A stretch of 64,000 bases of DNA from Morinoia aosen (GCA_030386875.1 CM059564.1:64957936-65021935), one strand, 5' to 3'; counted from the first letter of the stretch, positions 24,610 through 37,867 are shown. The notes: a model not told the origin generated them from the sequence alone. Translations and numbers: made by a program.

Positions 24610-25792
24610 CTTAAATGTCTTATCGTAAGTACCGGCCAGAGACAACAGGGACCCATGAATGTGAATGCCGAGGCTGGTGGTGAGAGCCTTGAATTCGGAC
24701 AGTCGACGACCTCCGAGAGACGGCCGGCGATAACCCATTCTTGGAGTGACATCAGACCGACGACGGCTGGCTGGCGTGTCGTCATTTTGAGGCATAGCGC
24801 TAATGCCATCCAAGTTATGAGGGCTGCTGAAGCGCCTGCTAATGTTTCCCTGTGGATAGTAAGGACCGTCAGGGTCAAGCTTCGGCGCCGCAGGAAACAT
24901 TCGAGTGACCCCTTCACGACGTCGTCTTGGAATGGAGGAAGCAGCAGAAGTAGATGCAATCGAATCAGGAACCTTGCCGATTTTCAAATCATTTTCAGAT
25001 AGAGTGAGCGTATCAGGCCCCAAAAACGTCATACTTTTGACATCACAAGACGCCCGGACTGTCAAAGTCGACTGGCATTCATCTTGAGCCGCGCTCGATA
25101 AATAAGGTAGAGAAAATCTGGTCACACGTCCATGCGGGATGGGTGCAGGATGCACTTCGAAGAGTTTTGTCTCAGACATGGTGGCACGAAATTCATTCAT
25201 AGAATATTCTTTTTCAGAAACATTGTGAGAAGAACGTGACACCGTAGACGTTTCATTCCGCATTTGTATCATACTGTCCTCTGGTGTAGTTGCACTAGTT
25301 TGAATGCTAATTCCTAAAGGATGAGTTATACTTTCAACCTGCGTTGAAACTTCATCTTGACTCTCGGCATGAACTTCACTGTACATCGTTGCCGTGGGCA
25401 AATGGATTTCAGGTACGGATGACAAACGAGCCGGAGATAAAGACACCGAACGGGATTTGGACCTCGTCGAGCGTACGGTACGCGGGACAAAGGCACGAGG
25501 AGCATGGTCCGATCGTAGTAAATTAGGGACAGACGATGAACGAGGTCTCGACAATTCTGCATCGCACTCTGAAGAGAACCCACCGCAGGAAGTGTGAATT
25601 AGAACACCATTTCGAGGTGCAGCACAATAACTGGAGGAAGAATCTTCAGTCGCGGGCATCACGATAATGCCCCCAACGAGGTATGCTTTTTTCAAATACA
25701 CACGGTAATTAAGACTGTATACTACAGGATGTACGAAGGTTGAGATAACAAAACAGCAGCACGGAAGTAAGGTCTGGTTTTCTACGGAAGTG
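24610..25792 (-). CDS. Internal exon of a rhodopsin-like receptor: TM7 plus long cytoplasmic tail
   Basis: One spliced exon of a class A G-protein-coupled receptor. It opens with a seventh transmembrane segment (codons about 25770-25715) ending in HPVVY, the position of the family's NPxxY motif, followed by a basic helix-8-like stretch, NYRVYLKKAY. A tail of about 370 residues follows, rich in Ser, Thr and Arg. Near its end are four basophilic kinase-type sites (RRFS, RRRS, RRPS, RRLS), which suggests phosphorylation of the tail. Upstream a CTAAC branch-point-like motif and ACTCAAG give an acceptor after 25793; downstream the donor is AAG/GTAAGT at 24610/24609, phase 0. The frame extends to 25821 upstream without an ATG, as expected for an internal exon. 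TM1-6 exons were not found here. H in place of N in the TM7 motif is unusual. The ligand and subfamily cannot be told; orphan receptor is the safe call. Confidence 0.72.
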
Positions 25793-25815
25793 CTTGAGTA
25801 GAAATTTGTTAGAAA
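25793..25815 (-). promoter_or_regulatory. Branch point and 3' splice site of the receptor exon
   Basis: On the minus strand TTTCTAACAAATTTC then TACTCAAG precedes the exon. CTAAC fits the metazoan branch-point consensus, about 17-20 nt before the AG. An alternative AG lies further upstream in TTCGAG. Acceptor choice is inferred, not shown. Confidence 0.55.
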
Positions 25816-28800
25816 CAACACTCGAAGGTATAGAAAGTAAAATTGAGCACACCAAGCTTTTCCGTTCGAATAAATTCATCGCAACAATAAGAATATGTTC
25901 CAACAGGAAGAGCAGAGAGTCGTGCAAGCTCACTGCTAATGGTTACGTGAATTTTCACGCTAATTGATAATAATCGAGAAACAGAATTCGTGATGCTGCC
26001 ACTAACTCCTCACTTATAATTTCGACGCCGGTGAATACGAGGGTACTAGCTCATCTGTTTAATCTTGTTTTAAGTAGAAGACGTTGCCGGTCACGACTGC
26101 CCAACTTTCTTAGGGGCAGGTCACGCAGAATTCCTAATGAAGGAGGAACAAGGTAATCACACGTCAGACCATACTTGGAGTTACAGGCTCTGATTTCTGC
26201 AGCCGCCGAAAGAATTAGTTTATAGAATAAAATCGGAGTTGTTTTATCAACTTTCCAAAATTTTTGTACCCTGAACTTCGAACGATTCAATACGATAACG
26301 CGAGCCCGACACCAACGAAACTTATACAAAATTTGCTAAACTTGTTAATTTAAACAAGGTGTGCGCAAACACAACACCCGTAGAGCTCGAAACCTCTTGG
26401 GGATTTCACTGACATGCACGAGGGGGCCATGACCGAGACTCACGAGCGAACTGACCTGAGTCAGGACCAAGACTGATCCAGCGAGTGAGGAGGGTACCCT
26501 TCTCACTGCAGCTGCAGCACGCCGCCAGTCACTGCAGCTTGCAGTTCTCAGTCGTTTCTTGCATGCAACGCGCGGTGCAGCGTCGGGGCAGGAAGCTGGG
26601 ACCGCCCCCGCGCTGCTCGGCGTTCGCTCCGATGAAATAACGCGTACGCCATACAAGGCGCTCATGAAATTGGTGCCGATGAAACAGTAGACGCCTGTTA
26701 TACTATACAATAGCCACTTGCAACAGTATATTGGTGTGTTACTGGCACCCGATCTTTACAACGTTCATACTAAATATTTATTCATTCCGTCCTAGAGCTG
26801 CTACTACATACATGCTAGAGCTGCTTTTCATAAAATGTCGATTTTTTTTCATTATACTGACTTTAAATGAGTATGATGTTACTACGTCTAAGGACCCGCT
26901 CCACGAGTGAACTAGACAGCAGCATCAGCATTTCGATTGCCGCCGATCAAATGAAATAATTTTCTAAAACGCACAGAAATAAACCAACCAGTAAAACTAT
27001 AATATAATTCATGAAAATTTAACTACTATTCTCGATGAAATTACCACAGAAATTACGTTTTACACAGATTAGCAAAATCCCTTGGAAGTAGCAGACGACT
27101 CTATACTGTGCGCATTGTAGAAATATTGCGACACAAGCCCCTTTCCACAAGCGATATTGCCACCACACCATGTGTGTATCGGTCGTTTCGCAGGAGAAGA
27201 GGAAATATTAGGATCCCTGGAAATACTTAATAATAAATCAGAGTTGAGCCAAATCTTAAAAGGTCACGTAGAGGTTGGCATCTGAAGCTGCAGCAATCAG
27301 AACCCTCACTTCCATATAGTGTAGGACCGCATCATGCATCTCCAGAACCCATCTTGCGTATGAGGAACAACAAAATTCATGAAAACGGAAAAGGAACCAT
27401 TTTTCTTCTGTTTTCGGTAACAAAATTTATTTGAAGATAACGAAATGATGTTCAATGAGACAATAAAATGTAATAATGGTACCATGACTTTTCCTTGCAG
27501 GTGTGACTTTCTGAGCAGGGGCAGCACAATGATCATGATATTCGGTAATTTTAATTTATTAATTGAATTAATGAATTAAAAATGCCTGAGCTATTCGATA
27601 GAAATCGAATGTTTTTACACACAGAAAAAGAGCAATTGAAAATAAATATCGTCCAGTATGAAGGTGTGCCGAATTCCAGATCTTTCATTGGAATGAATTA
27701 GTAACACGAAGTCAGAAACTTCGCCTCATTTTCGCCACCCATACATCATAGCGTGTAGGAATATAGTTATACTCGTACTTCTTCTTTGTAATTTTATCAT
27801 CAAACACCTAGAGAACATTTGGCTGCTTATTAAATTTCAAAAACATTTAAACTAATTAATTTCGTAAATTCGTAACATTTACCTATAAAATATACAGCTA
27901 ACAGAATGTGATGCACCGGACACTTCAAGATTATAAAAACGTCGCTTCAACGCATCGAGCCGATGAGTGCAGGTACTGTGAAGGGGTCGTTTTATTCGCC
28001 GCATCTAATTCGATTATTTTATGATATTGATAGAGTTATTTTTTGTACGTAGAAATTCATCAGTGATCTCGTATTGGTGATTCTTAAAAGTTTTCCTCAA
28101 CTCTGCTCTTCGATATGGTTTTATCGCGACATCTTACTCGCTACCTGGCTGGAAATGAATCTTCCAGATTCGGGGCCATCGACCTCAAAAACTACGATGA
28201 ACCAGAAGGTTTGAGGTTTGGACCTAGCACGACCAGACACCGTACGCTGCTGCTCTGCGGTTCTGTTATGGATATTGGCTTCATAATTTGAAGGCGCACG
28301 GTGCGTGGAAATATTGTCAACCTCATCCAGGATCACGGCACTAATCAGAAATTCTGCGCTGAGCTGGTCTTGCTGCATGTTATGTAAGGAGTGCAGGGCT
28401 ATCGGTCGGACCTTACCTTTGGATCAATTTCTTAATGTATCTTAACTGTTATTAACATAAGTGATTATTTCTACTCATATAATGCTAAAAAAAAAATCGA
28501 AGGTGACAAATTTCAGGCTTTCAAACGAATTTCCTTCAATTGTCGGTCAAAAGGTTATGAAGATTACAAAAAGCAGCCAACAGAAAAAGCCACCAGCTAC
28601 ACAAAAAATTTTTTTCAATTCATCCAACAAACCTTCAATCTAAAATTCGCGAGAAGTCGTTTGCGCATGATCATCAGAGTAATAAGTCCTTTTGGTAAGC
28701 CTCCTCTATCACAAAAGACCTAGTTTTTCGAAGCACTGAATTAAACACATTCACGTGAAAATAAAATCTTAAAAAATTAAAAGCATCGTTTCCATCACTG

Positions 28801-31719
28801 AATATTGGGTCCACGAACGAGACAATGTCAGTTGCCCACACGTTGTGAGACTACTCATTAACTCAACATCCCAATTTTTCCTTTATATGCTCCTCAGTTC
28901 CGTTCACCAAAACCGGGTACACAAATATTCAACAACTTTGCTCTTACACTATTACATGTATCACAGCCTTCATATTTAGTTTCATTATTTTTTCTCATTT
29001 CGTTCTTGGCTAATCACGGACAAGATTGCAGCTTCTCTCTTCACAAATTGTATTCAAAGTAGCAGATGCTTTGAAATGCTTTTCTTTTCGATAATTTTCA
29101 AAAGAATAAGATCAAAAGAATAAGTAAAGAATAAGAATAAGTGAAGTCTTCACCCCACGAGAAGAACATATTTACGAAACACACTCTTTGCCTGAACGCC
29201 TGTGAACACAAACACAATACTGTGGAATATAGAATACATTAACAATGAATGATCTACCTCATGAAAAATCGTTACCCGAGACGAGTTCTATACTTGTCTC
29301 CGTTAAAGCTGGTAAGTTCAGTTTAAGAAAGTCTCACAAAGAGCCAGAAGTTGCCAAGGCAGCATTTTCCTTAAAATGCTCAATCACTCAGAGTACGTAT
29401 ATATACACACAACCGATGGAGTTTTCCAAGTCATAAAATTTCAGAAAAAATTCTCAGTGTAGACCTTGATCATGAAATGTCATCAATAGTAAAAAAACCA
29501 GGCGATTAGGAGACAATTCATGAAATACCGGAAGAAAAGCTAAAAGTCTTTCGGGCCGTAATTAAATGGAAGGTCACTCGAACACGATCTAATAAAGTCA
29601 CAAGATATCTTCCGGTTGCCGTTGCCTACACATGCTGAACAATCGCTACTAATGACGACAAAAAAACGCTACCACCTAACGTAAAGTACTCTGAGCGAAC
29701 GTGAACCTTGAAGTCTGATGCATCACAACGCTATGTCATCCGAGTAACATTACCACTTTAATGTCTGTGAGGTGTGAGGACCTGGACAATGTTACTTGCA
29801 ATTAATTGACTGTACTTCAATAGTCAAAATTGTGCTCTGGCTAGGATTTCCAAAACGTTTGTCCAAAGCATGAGCTCAGAAACTCTAGATAGCTTTAAAC
29901 TGAAAATGAGTTAAAATGGCATCGGACACAAAACCGGTAGTACTTATCACGAATAGTTTCCAACACGTTCGCACAGTAAAAGCGCGGAAGAAAGAATATC
30001 TCAGTTCCGTAGAGCTGAATTACCTCAATTACTTTCCTTCATGAGTAACTCTGGAGTCGAAAGAAAATAAAATCTACCATCAGCCTTGGCCATGACAACC
30101 ACTGCTGCACCTTCGGACAAAAACAGTCGAGCTTGAGACTGACGGCCTTGTTTAAGAAGCACAAGAAGAACTGACTGCAGAGATCAAGGAATGGCGACAA
30201 CACTAAAGGGCATCGACGTGGCTCGGGTCCCGGGAAAAAAGAAAAAACGCTCAACAAGGTCCCGACCTTAAAAGTTCCAGCTGAAAGGAAAAATATTAAC
30301 TTGAAAGAAAAATTAAGTATAACAAAATAATGTTGGACGGAATCATGCGAGAGATGTTAATAAAAATTTGAAAAGAGCCAAAAAAAACACGTAAACGGCT
30401 GACCGTAATACGTGCGTTATGTTCAAACCAATAAGGATCACGATAGATTCTGGACCCGTTTTCTCTGAACCCGTTTTTTATCTAGACCCGTGTAAGCTAT
30501 CACAGAAGACGCAGACTATGTAAAGCCTGCAAAGCATGCGTAACTCCGCAGGGGCGATCAGAAGGCAACACAAAATATCGCTCAAGTGGCCGCGGTATTG
30601 AGGAAGCTCGTGAAGATGCTACAGAGGCGCTGCCGGGCCTTGACACGGCAGGATGAACGAGGGCGAGGGGCGAGGGCTTCTTCGTTACCTGCGCCCTAGA
30701 GCTCTGCCCTACAGTACACGGCCTTATTAAGTAACAATGAATGTGCGCAAATTGCCTAACTTTATTACTCCGCGTTGATGAAAACTTGTGCCAATGGGAG
30801 ATGGTTGGACAGTTCGACAGCCAGAAGAAGAAGCTCAACGTGCAAAGTGCCAATAGATGGTCGTTTTGGGGATGATTACTTAAGGAAGGTAGCGTTAGCA
30901 TCATTCTGAATTTTAAGAAATATTAATCATAAGCAACGTCTTCGTCGACAGCTTTTACCATCACAGACCAACAGCACATCCTGGCTTATGAAGTATATAT
31001 AAATACCCAGTTACCCCGATATCACGTCCCTTCTCAGGAGCTGCATGAGATTTTCCGTATTTTACAGTCTAAAATCAGCACCTGCCACACAGCTTCGACA
31101 ATCTCGTGAACCTTCCTCTTGAATCTCTTTAACCCCCAACCAACAATACCGTCGATTTAGGAGAGTAAAAATATATGCGAGTGCAACAGTACAAATGAAG
31201 ACGGTGCTCGCACATCAGTTGGAGTGACACACTCACGACTGTGTTCGCTTCAAGTACAAGAATAACTTACACAAAACACATTTCAACAATACCTGCACAT
31301 CAATAATCAAACTTAACTTTCAGATTGGTACTTTCTTCAAACAAATTTTATCGTAAATTCCAGTCGGACTATAACGATTAGCGCAACACAAGCTCAATAA
31401 GCTCAACACTCAGAAGTGTGCGTTCAGAGCATAGTCATTTCATAATTGAAAAAATAAAAATATCACCACATTTGAGAAAATCCTTCGAGATGTACTATTT
31501 TAACGAACATTATCCGATAAAATATTCATGGGCTCAAAGTTTTGACGTATAACACGATTCAAAGATCATTCGCAAAAACGGCTTAGGTTGAGAGCAATTG
31601 CGGTAGTTCTATTTTCATGAATCGAGTTTATTTCAAAGGAACGATTGAATTAGTTAGGTCAGTTTCAGTAGATCAGTTTCAACTGAGATCAACCTAATAT
31701 ACGAGTTACAATTCAGCAG
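25816..31719. other. Anonymous sequence, probably part intron
   Basis: About 5.9 kb without a recognisable gene. If the receptor gene continues upstream, the near part is intron. A GC-rich patch at 26390-26640 carries a 121-codon minus-strand frame with no recognisable domain. Another at 30530-30730 carries part of a 134-codon frame, also unrecognised. Both could be chance openings or undetected 5' exons. Confidence 0.4.
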
Positions 31720-32044
31720 AAGATTAGATTAGTCGTTAGTTTTAGCCTCCCTACCCAGCAACAATTGCGATCCAAAGAGAGGAAGGAGGAAGGCACCATT
31801 TAGTATGGAGTTAAGGAAACGCGGAATCTACGCAGAAAGGCATAGAAACAGTTAGTTTTGAAAGAAGATTATGAAACAAGACCAAAATTGAAGAAGACAG
31901 TAGTAGGTGCTGAAAAACAGGACAGCAGTGAACCGAAAAAAGGTGGTCCTTAACATAACAAAAACATTTTATTTCAACAAAAAGAAGGCCTACCTAACTC
32001 TCAGCTCAGGCCCTCACATTGTCCCCCTGGGAGCGCTAGTTCCC
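31720..32044 (-). mobile_element. Family A copy, 5'-truncated with clear duplication
   Basis: Starts with a GATTAGATTAG tail and stops abruptly at GCGCTAGTTCC, losing the terminal hairpins. It is bracketed by CAATTCAGCAG at 31709-31719 and 32045-32055, an exact 11-bp target-site duplication. This copy is key evidence for the polarity of the family: the left end is always present and the right end is the one lost. Confidence 0.92.
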
Positions 32045-32634
32045 CAATTCAGCAGGAAAAAAACAGTTCCAACTCAAGCACCGACGCGTGCGTGAGCTCA
32101 GGAAACGATGATGGGCTGATCCTCACGAGTAAAATGAAAAATCAAACGCCAAATTGCTAAAAAATATTTCACAATAGGTCAAAATACTCAAAAAAAATTC
32201 TGGCGTAGCGACGAGGATAAAATGGGCACACACATACCAAAATCGTCAAAAATAATCTATACCCGCATCATCTACTGCGCACTGACGCCATTTATTGGTT
32301 CCGCTTTATATTAACAAAATGGAGACAATAAGGAAACTACGTCTTAACGAGGTTAATGGCGCACGCAAAGAGATAGGGGGACGCCAATTAAAGAGGAGTG
32401 AGTTGGCGTCTTCCAAGATTGTCGATACCCACCCAAAGAGCGCACGATGGCAACACTGACAGGAAATGAAATTAATTCCTCCATTAATTGCGTCCTGAGG
32501 GAGAGTTCGAGCATGAAGTCATGACCGCTTCCGAGATATTTGGGCAGCTCTCGATCAAGGACGCACTGGCCGCGGCGACCCTCGCGTTGTGTTCAGTGTA
32601 GAGCACACTCAACTGGAGCGGGGCGCACGCTAGA
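32045..32634. other. Anonymous sequence
   Basis: No gene recognised. A GC-rich patch lies at 32510-32630. Confidence 0.4.
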
Positions 32635-32972
32635 TGGATTAGTTAAGCCTCACCATGCACATTAAATGCGTTTGAACCACAGAACAGAGGAAAGCACCAT
32701 TCAAAACGGAATTAAGGGTAAAGGGAACCTATGAACAGGGTGTGTCTCTACACTCTGCGCTCAGATGAAGCGAACCTGTAAGATCATAAAACCAAATAAA
32801 AATTAAAGAATTAATTGATAATTGATGATGAAAAAGGACAGCAGGGAACAAAATGAATGGGCCGTGATGTAACAAAAACCTATTTTATTTTGAGGAAAAG
32901 AAGACCCACCTAACTTTCAACTCGGGACTTCAAATCTTTCCCTTGAGAGAGCTAATTCACGGAGAAACAATA
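32635..32972 (-). mobile_element. Family A copy, diverged
   Basis: Recognisable by GGATTAGTTAAGCCTCACC at the left, GAAAGCACCATTCAAAACGG in the middle and the GAGAGCTAATTCACGGAG end. It contains the extra CACTCTGCGCTC internal segment shared with the 10.2- and 54-kb copies. Duplication not found; older than the 31.7- and 35.9-kb copies. Confidence 0.72.
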
Positions 32973-34882
32973 TACTTTTTCAAAAATACATATAAACAAT
33001 TTAAACTGTAATAGGAAATTCATTTTCCAGCCAACAATGATACACAATTGTGATTAGTGAAATTAAAGTCGGCATAATTTGACAAATAACTGTTCTTTTC
33101 GGTGAAGCTAAATGTTCCACAGGTTAGACAAATTTAAATTTTGGGTGCGGGTCACTACTGACTTTTTTAGTCTGACTAGCTTTAAATTACAAGCACATAT
33201 ATCGCGAGAAGTCTTATGAGGATGACGAACTTAGACGCAAAATTCATGACGGAAGACAACAACAGTAAACGGTTCAAGACTCAGTGCTGAGAAACAAGTT
33301 TCGATCGTACAAACTCTACAAGGGAAATTTAAGTAAATTATTGTCTAATTCAAAAAATTAATAAATGATGAAGTGACCCATTGGGACTCTGATCAGAGAC
33401 GCCATTTTCTTTGAACGCTTGAACAAATGGCATCATTACACCATAGGAATTCAGGAACGTCTTCCTCATCCTATTCTCAGTAATCCAATTCACAATGCAT
33501 TTAATGTTGCTGAATGTGAATGAGTCCTTCAAAATCACTCAACCAAATGAATATATTTATCAAAGCAGGGATGCAGGAAGTTCTTAGCAAATTTACTGAA
33601 GCTAGAGTACAAAATTTAGGCTCCCATTAGTTGCTGAGCGAGCATGCAGAATGAGCGCCTATGTCTTTCTTATCTTCAGGAATCATCGCATTTTTTACCT
33701 TTTCCAGAACATCGCAGACAATCTGAGTGATTAGACCAATCTCGCTCAAGAAACGTAATTAAAAATTTTGCAGGGGATTTCCGCCAAGAGAAAATATTCC
33801 GACTAGTTCAAATAATTGAATAGTATCATTTAAATTAAAACTTTATAAATGACTTCAATTTCTTTTAATTATATAAAAAGTATATAAAACTTTTGTTTCG
33901 TAATCTTTTACAATCTTTTTTCGTTTTTATGAAGTTGATTTTAATATCGATCATCAAAATACACAAACGCAAATACCTAATATTATATATGTTGATACTG
34001 ACAACAATATTTGACCACAAAACTTAAAATTACCGCAGCCATGAAAACTACTGCGCTCGTTGTCGAACGTTTTAAGTAATTCTAGTATTTAAAAATATCA
34101 CGAGCTGCTGATAGAAGAGCAGTAAAAATCCGCAAGAAATTTTCACGTAGACTCCATGAAACTTTTAGCGTTTTAAATAACATCGAATCTATCTCTGCGC
34201 AGAAGGTCACCCTACTCAAATAGTATGGCTGTGCTGTCTTTCAAAGAAAACGCATGGCGAAATCAGGAAACGCAGAGTCAATTGGGGAACTGAAAACTGC
34301 ATTTAAGATCTTATCCTTGCAAATTTTTACTTGCACCTCGTGAGCCGGGGTCACGTCTCCACAAATTGAGATATTCACGGCATCGTCGCGACCGTCGTAA
34401 ACCTGCTCACTCACTGCAAGGCCGCTCTCCGCATCGCGTGATCTTTTGTGTTGTGAGCACCTGTTGTTTCCAGTATTTTTATATTCTAAAGCCCGCATAT
34501 TGTCTTGAAACTTGCTTCTATGAAAACTGAACGCGTTAAAGTTGCAGATTCACTATTCATCAATAAAAATTGAGTATACTGTTAATTTTAAAAACGATAA
34601 TTTAGCGTTGTTAAATAAGTTGGTTCTCGAAATCCCTCTCAAAGGGCACAGGTCACAACCCATCGAAGAGCGCGAGAATTTCATTCGTTTTCCTGTCACG
34701 TACTGCCTGTGGCCTGGACGGATACTCCATTTATTTTTCCATTTGTTCTATAATCATACAGAAAAGAATGCACTTAGAAATTTGACCTTAGAAATCACAC
34801 AATGGTCACTATTGCCCTTCCCAAGGAAAAAAAGAAGCCCCATGCCTCCTTAGTAAACCTCTTCGCTTTTGTTTAGCAGTGT
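32973..34882. other. Anonymous sequence
   Basis: No gene or repeat recognised. Open frames up to 85 codons only, without motifs. Confidence 0.4.
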
Positions 34883-35321
34883 TTAGATTAGATAAGTTAG
34901 TTAAGTTTATCTAATCACAATAAAGGTATTCCAAAGCAAGGAAAGAGGAAGATCAGATAAGTTATTTTAAGCCTCACTAGCCAAAAAAGGTGTTCCAAAG
35001 AAAGGAAGGGACAAAATACCATCTATAGAATATGGTGTTTCGGGAACGAGGGATCTATGCAAAAGGTATTTCGACAGAAGATCGATTGAGCATGGAAACA
35101 GTAAGTTAGAAAATAAGTTTATGCAACAAGAAGAAATTTTAAAAAGAAAGTCAGAGAAACTTCAAAAAAAAACAACAGTGAACCAAAAAAGATGGGTCCG
35201 TAACCGAACAAAATCTCATCCTATTTAAAAAAAACTGATCTAAAATTAGGCTCGGTACGTCGCATCTTCCCCCTGAGAGCACTAATTTGTACAGTTACAA
35301 TAGTTGTATCTTCTTGAGGGG
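34883..35321 (-). mobile_element. Family A copy with duplicated tail region
   Basis: A full-length family A copy (about 34955-35321, ending CTTGAGGGG) preceded at 34883-34955 by a second copy of the terminal 70 bp or so (tail, ATCACAATAAAGGTATTCC and AGGAAAGAGGAAG). This is either a short truncated copy or a tandem duplication of the tail end. It resembles the tail-region tandem seen at 40.9-41.4 kb. Confidence 0.78.
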
Positions 35322-35881
35322 CTTAGTCATACTTTGAAATATCAAAAGTAAATTGGAAACAAGTATTACTCTATGATTTTTCGGTACTGCAGTCACCCAT
35401 ATGAAGAAAATAGATCGAGCCTTAAATTAACAATTTATTCACACCAGACTTAAAAGTTTCTGCTATGATTACGGCTACATAAAAAAGTTTCTACCAAAAT
35501 GATTCATATTTTCGTCAAGTTTAATAAACATTCGAAAAAATTAATATCAAGCGCATCATCTCAAGGTAATCAGCTACCGTCCGAGTGTCATGGCCCTCAC
35601 ACGGACAAAGAGACAACAGCAAGGGACTATCTGAAAGCAGCGACACAACCAGCGAATGCAACGAGACAACGAGCCAAGAGCTTGTATAATTATCTTAGAA
35701 AATGAAAAATACGACGAGGATCCAATTACCGCCGCCAAAATTTCTATTGAGTAAAGCAAATAACGAAGCATGCTTAGAGCTTAAGTATTCGAGAAATACT
35801 TCTGATCTCCTAAAAATATTCATCGAGCAATTGTAACGCAAATATTAGGAAAACACTGAAAACACATCTGATTAGTCTAAA
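35322..35881. other. Anonymous sequence
   Basis: No gene recognised between two family A copies. Confidence 0.4.
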
Positions 35882-35894
35882 AATTGAGGTTAGT

Positions 35895-36249
35895 AGATTA
35901 GATTAGTCGTTAGTTTTAGCCTCCCTACCCAGCAACAATTGCGATCCAAAGAGAGGAAGGAGGAAGGCACCATTTAGTATGGAGTTGAGGAAACGCGGAA
36001 TCTACGCAGAAAGGCATAGAAACAGTAAGTTGTGAAAGAAGATCATGAAACAAGACCAAAGTTGAAGAAGACAGTAGTAGGTGCTGAAAAACAGGACAGC
36101 AGTGAACCGAAAAAAGGTGGTCCTTAACATAACAAAAACATTATATTTCAACAAAAAGAAGGCCTACCTAACTCTCAGCTCAGGCCCTCACATTGTCCCC
36201 CTGGGAGCGCTAGTTCCCATAGATACAATAATTGTATCCCCCTGAGGGG
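35895..36249 (-). mobile_element. Family A reference copy, full length with 13-bp duplication
   Basis: The cleanest copy: 355 bp from AGATTAGATTAG to CCCCTGAGGGG, bracketed by AATTGAGGTTAGT at 35882-35894 and 36250-36262, a perfect 13-bp target-site duplication. At the right end GATACAATAATTGTATC and CCCCTGAGGGG each form a small hairpin. Its sequence is nearly identical to the truncated 31.7-kb copy, so both moved recently. There is no ORF of note, so mobilisation in trans by a LINE is the likely route. No clear A or B box is seen in either direction. Confidence 0.93.
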
Positions 36250-36262
36250 AATTGAGGTTAGT

Positions 36263-37863
36263 GATGAACATCATTAATAAAATCACTTTAATTTTTGTAC
36301 TTCAGAATTATCAAACCGAAAATGTTATCAAAAAAATAATTACTAAACTTATATCAAAGTTTCCATAAATGTTGTGAATATGCACCACGGCGTGTTAACA
36401 TTTGTGTGGAATTCCAAGAGTGTTCAATCTATTATAATCATGAAAAATACATTACATATCAATTTATGCCCCACGCTACTCTAAATACAAACGTAAAGTC
36501 CAGGCGCGACTGAAAGCAACTAGTTTGAAATGTATAATAAATTTGCGAAGTTCAGCCCCGAAAGTTTTAACAACAAACAAAAGTTTTTCTGACTCTGCCG
36601 TCTAAGATCAAACGTCAACTCCCTCAGCAAGCAAAACTCGGGCATCATTGCGAAACTTCGCTGGCAAATTTTCTATATTTAATCAGAAATTCGCCGTCTC
36701 AGTATTATGGATCATAGTTTTACTTAAACTCATGGGTCAGCTAAAGTGCCAAAACGCAATTGAGCGTAAACATATATACATATATCAAAGGACGGCAGTG
36801 TAGGTAAAAAGATTCCTCATGAGAGGCACCTTGACCATCGAAAATATCCTTCAGAGTTGATACTTGTGATTTAAACTCACAAAAAACAAGACCCACCAAC
36901 TAAGACAAAAAATGCAGGTTGGAAAAATTGACTTGGCGACACACGAAAACTCCGGAAATCGAGGTCGCGAGTCAAGTTTACCTGAACGCGCAGGACCGTT
37001 CGCCAGAGGTTCATCAGAGCCATTGTTCTGCAGAAGTCTTCAAAAATGAGCAGCGCAGGCCGGTGCTGAGTCACCAATCAAGAACCGGAGATCTTGCTTC
37101 CCATCGAGCTGGACGAATTTCCTAGCGCCTTTAAAGCTAAAATCAGACGAAGACGCTGCCTACAAACGGGCCTCATTAGTTTCAAATTCGGCCAAACTCG
37201 AGAGAGAGTAGTAACGAAGAAGCGATGAGCTCCGATATAAGGCGGACGGACATCACAATCTCGAAATGGGACGTAGCTGCCATGCCGTTACACGGCGACT
37301 ACTGCGCAGTGGACCAAGTGCATGACCATTTGCAAGTAAACAAGCTCGCACGACTCCACCCGACCGTAATCCGCTCAAGTTCCGACTTGAAAAAGCGTTT
37401 GCATCTTCACGCCGTTAGTACTTTAGTGCCAAGGTCTTTCAGTAGTTTCTGGAAGGGAGGAAGAGCAGAATCAAGAAGCATGAGGGCTTTAGCAACGAGA
37501 TACATAGAGCGTTTAGGTCGCCTGGAATGTTAAAAATCACTTTCAGACTTCACTCTTGAATTCTAACATTCCTACCAAAATATTTGCATTCTGTGAACGT
37601 CACCTTAAGATATTCATTAGTTTTTCTCAAATTTTGAAGCCAAAGAACACGATCACTAGCACACCTAAAAGCATTCAAACAACTATACTTTGGAGTTACG
37701 TACCCAACTGCAAGAAAGCGTGTAAAAATGAGTATGAGCAGATCCAGGTGCAGTTACAGCAAAACTTTGGACTGGCTTCATACTCTTCAGTGTGAACAGA
37801 TGTGCGCCTCACGTCAATGAGCTGGGCTCTAGCATGTAGCAGCTGTCAATCTAAACGGAATGT
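36263..37863. other. Anonymous sequence
   Basis: No gene recognised. A 102-codon plus-strand frame at 37225-37533 in a GC-richer patch has no recognisable domain. Confidence 0.4.
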
Positions 37864-37867
37864 TCAA

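Noticed and set aside
26345..26710. 121-codon minus-strand ORF in a GC-rich patch upstream of the receptor exon
   Set aside because: Considered as a first exon or promoter island of the receptor, but it has no transmembrane pattern and no clear core promoter arrangement.
30500..30904. 134-codon minus-strand ORF
   Set aside because: No recognisable domain; composition follows a local GC-rich patch.
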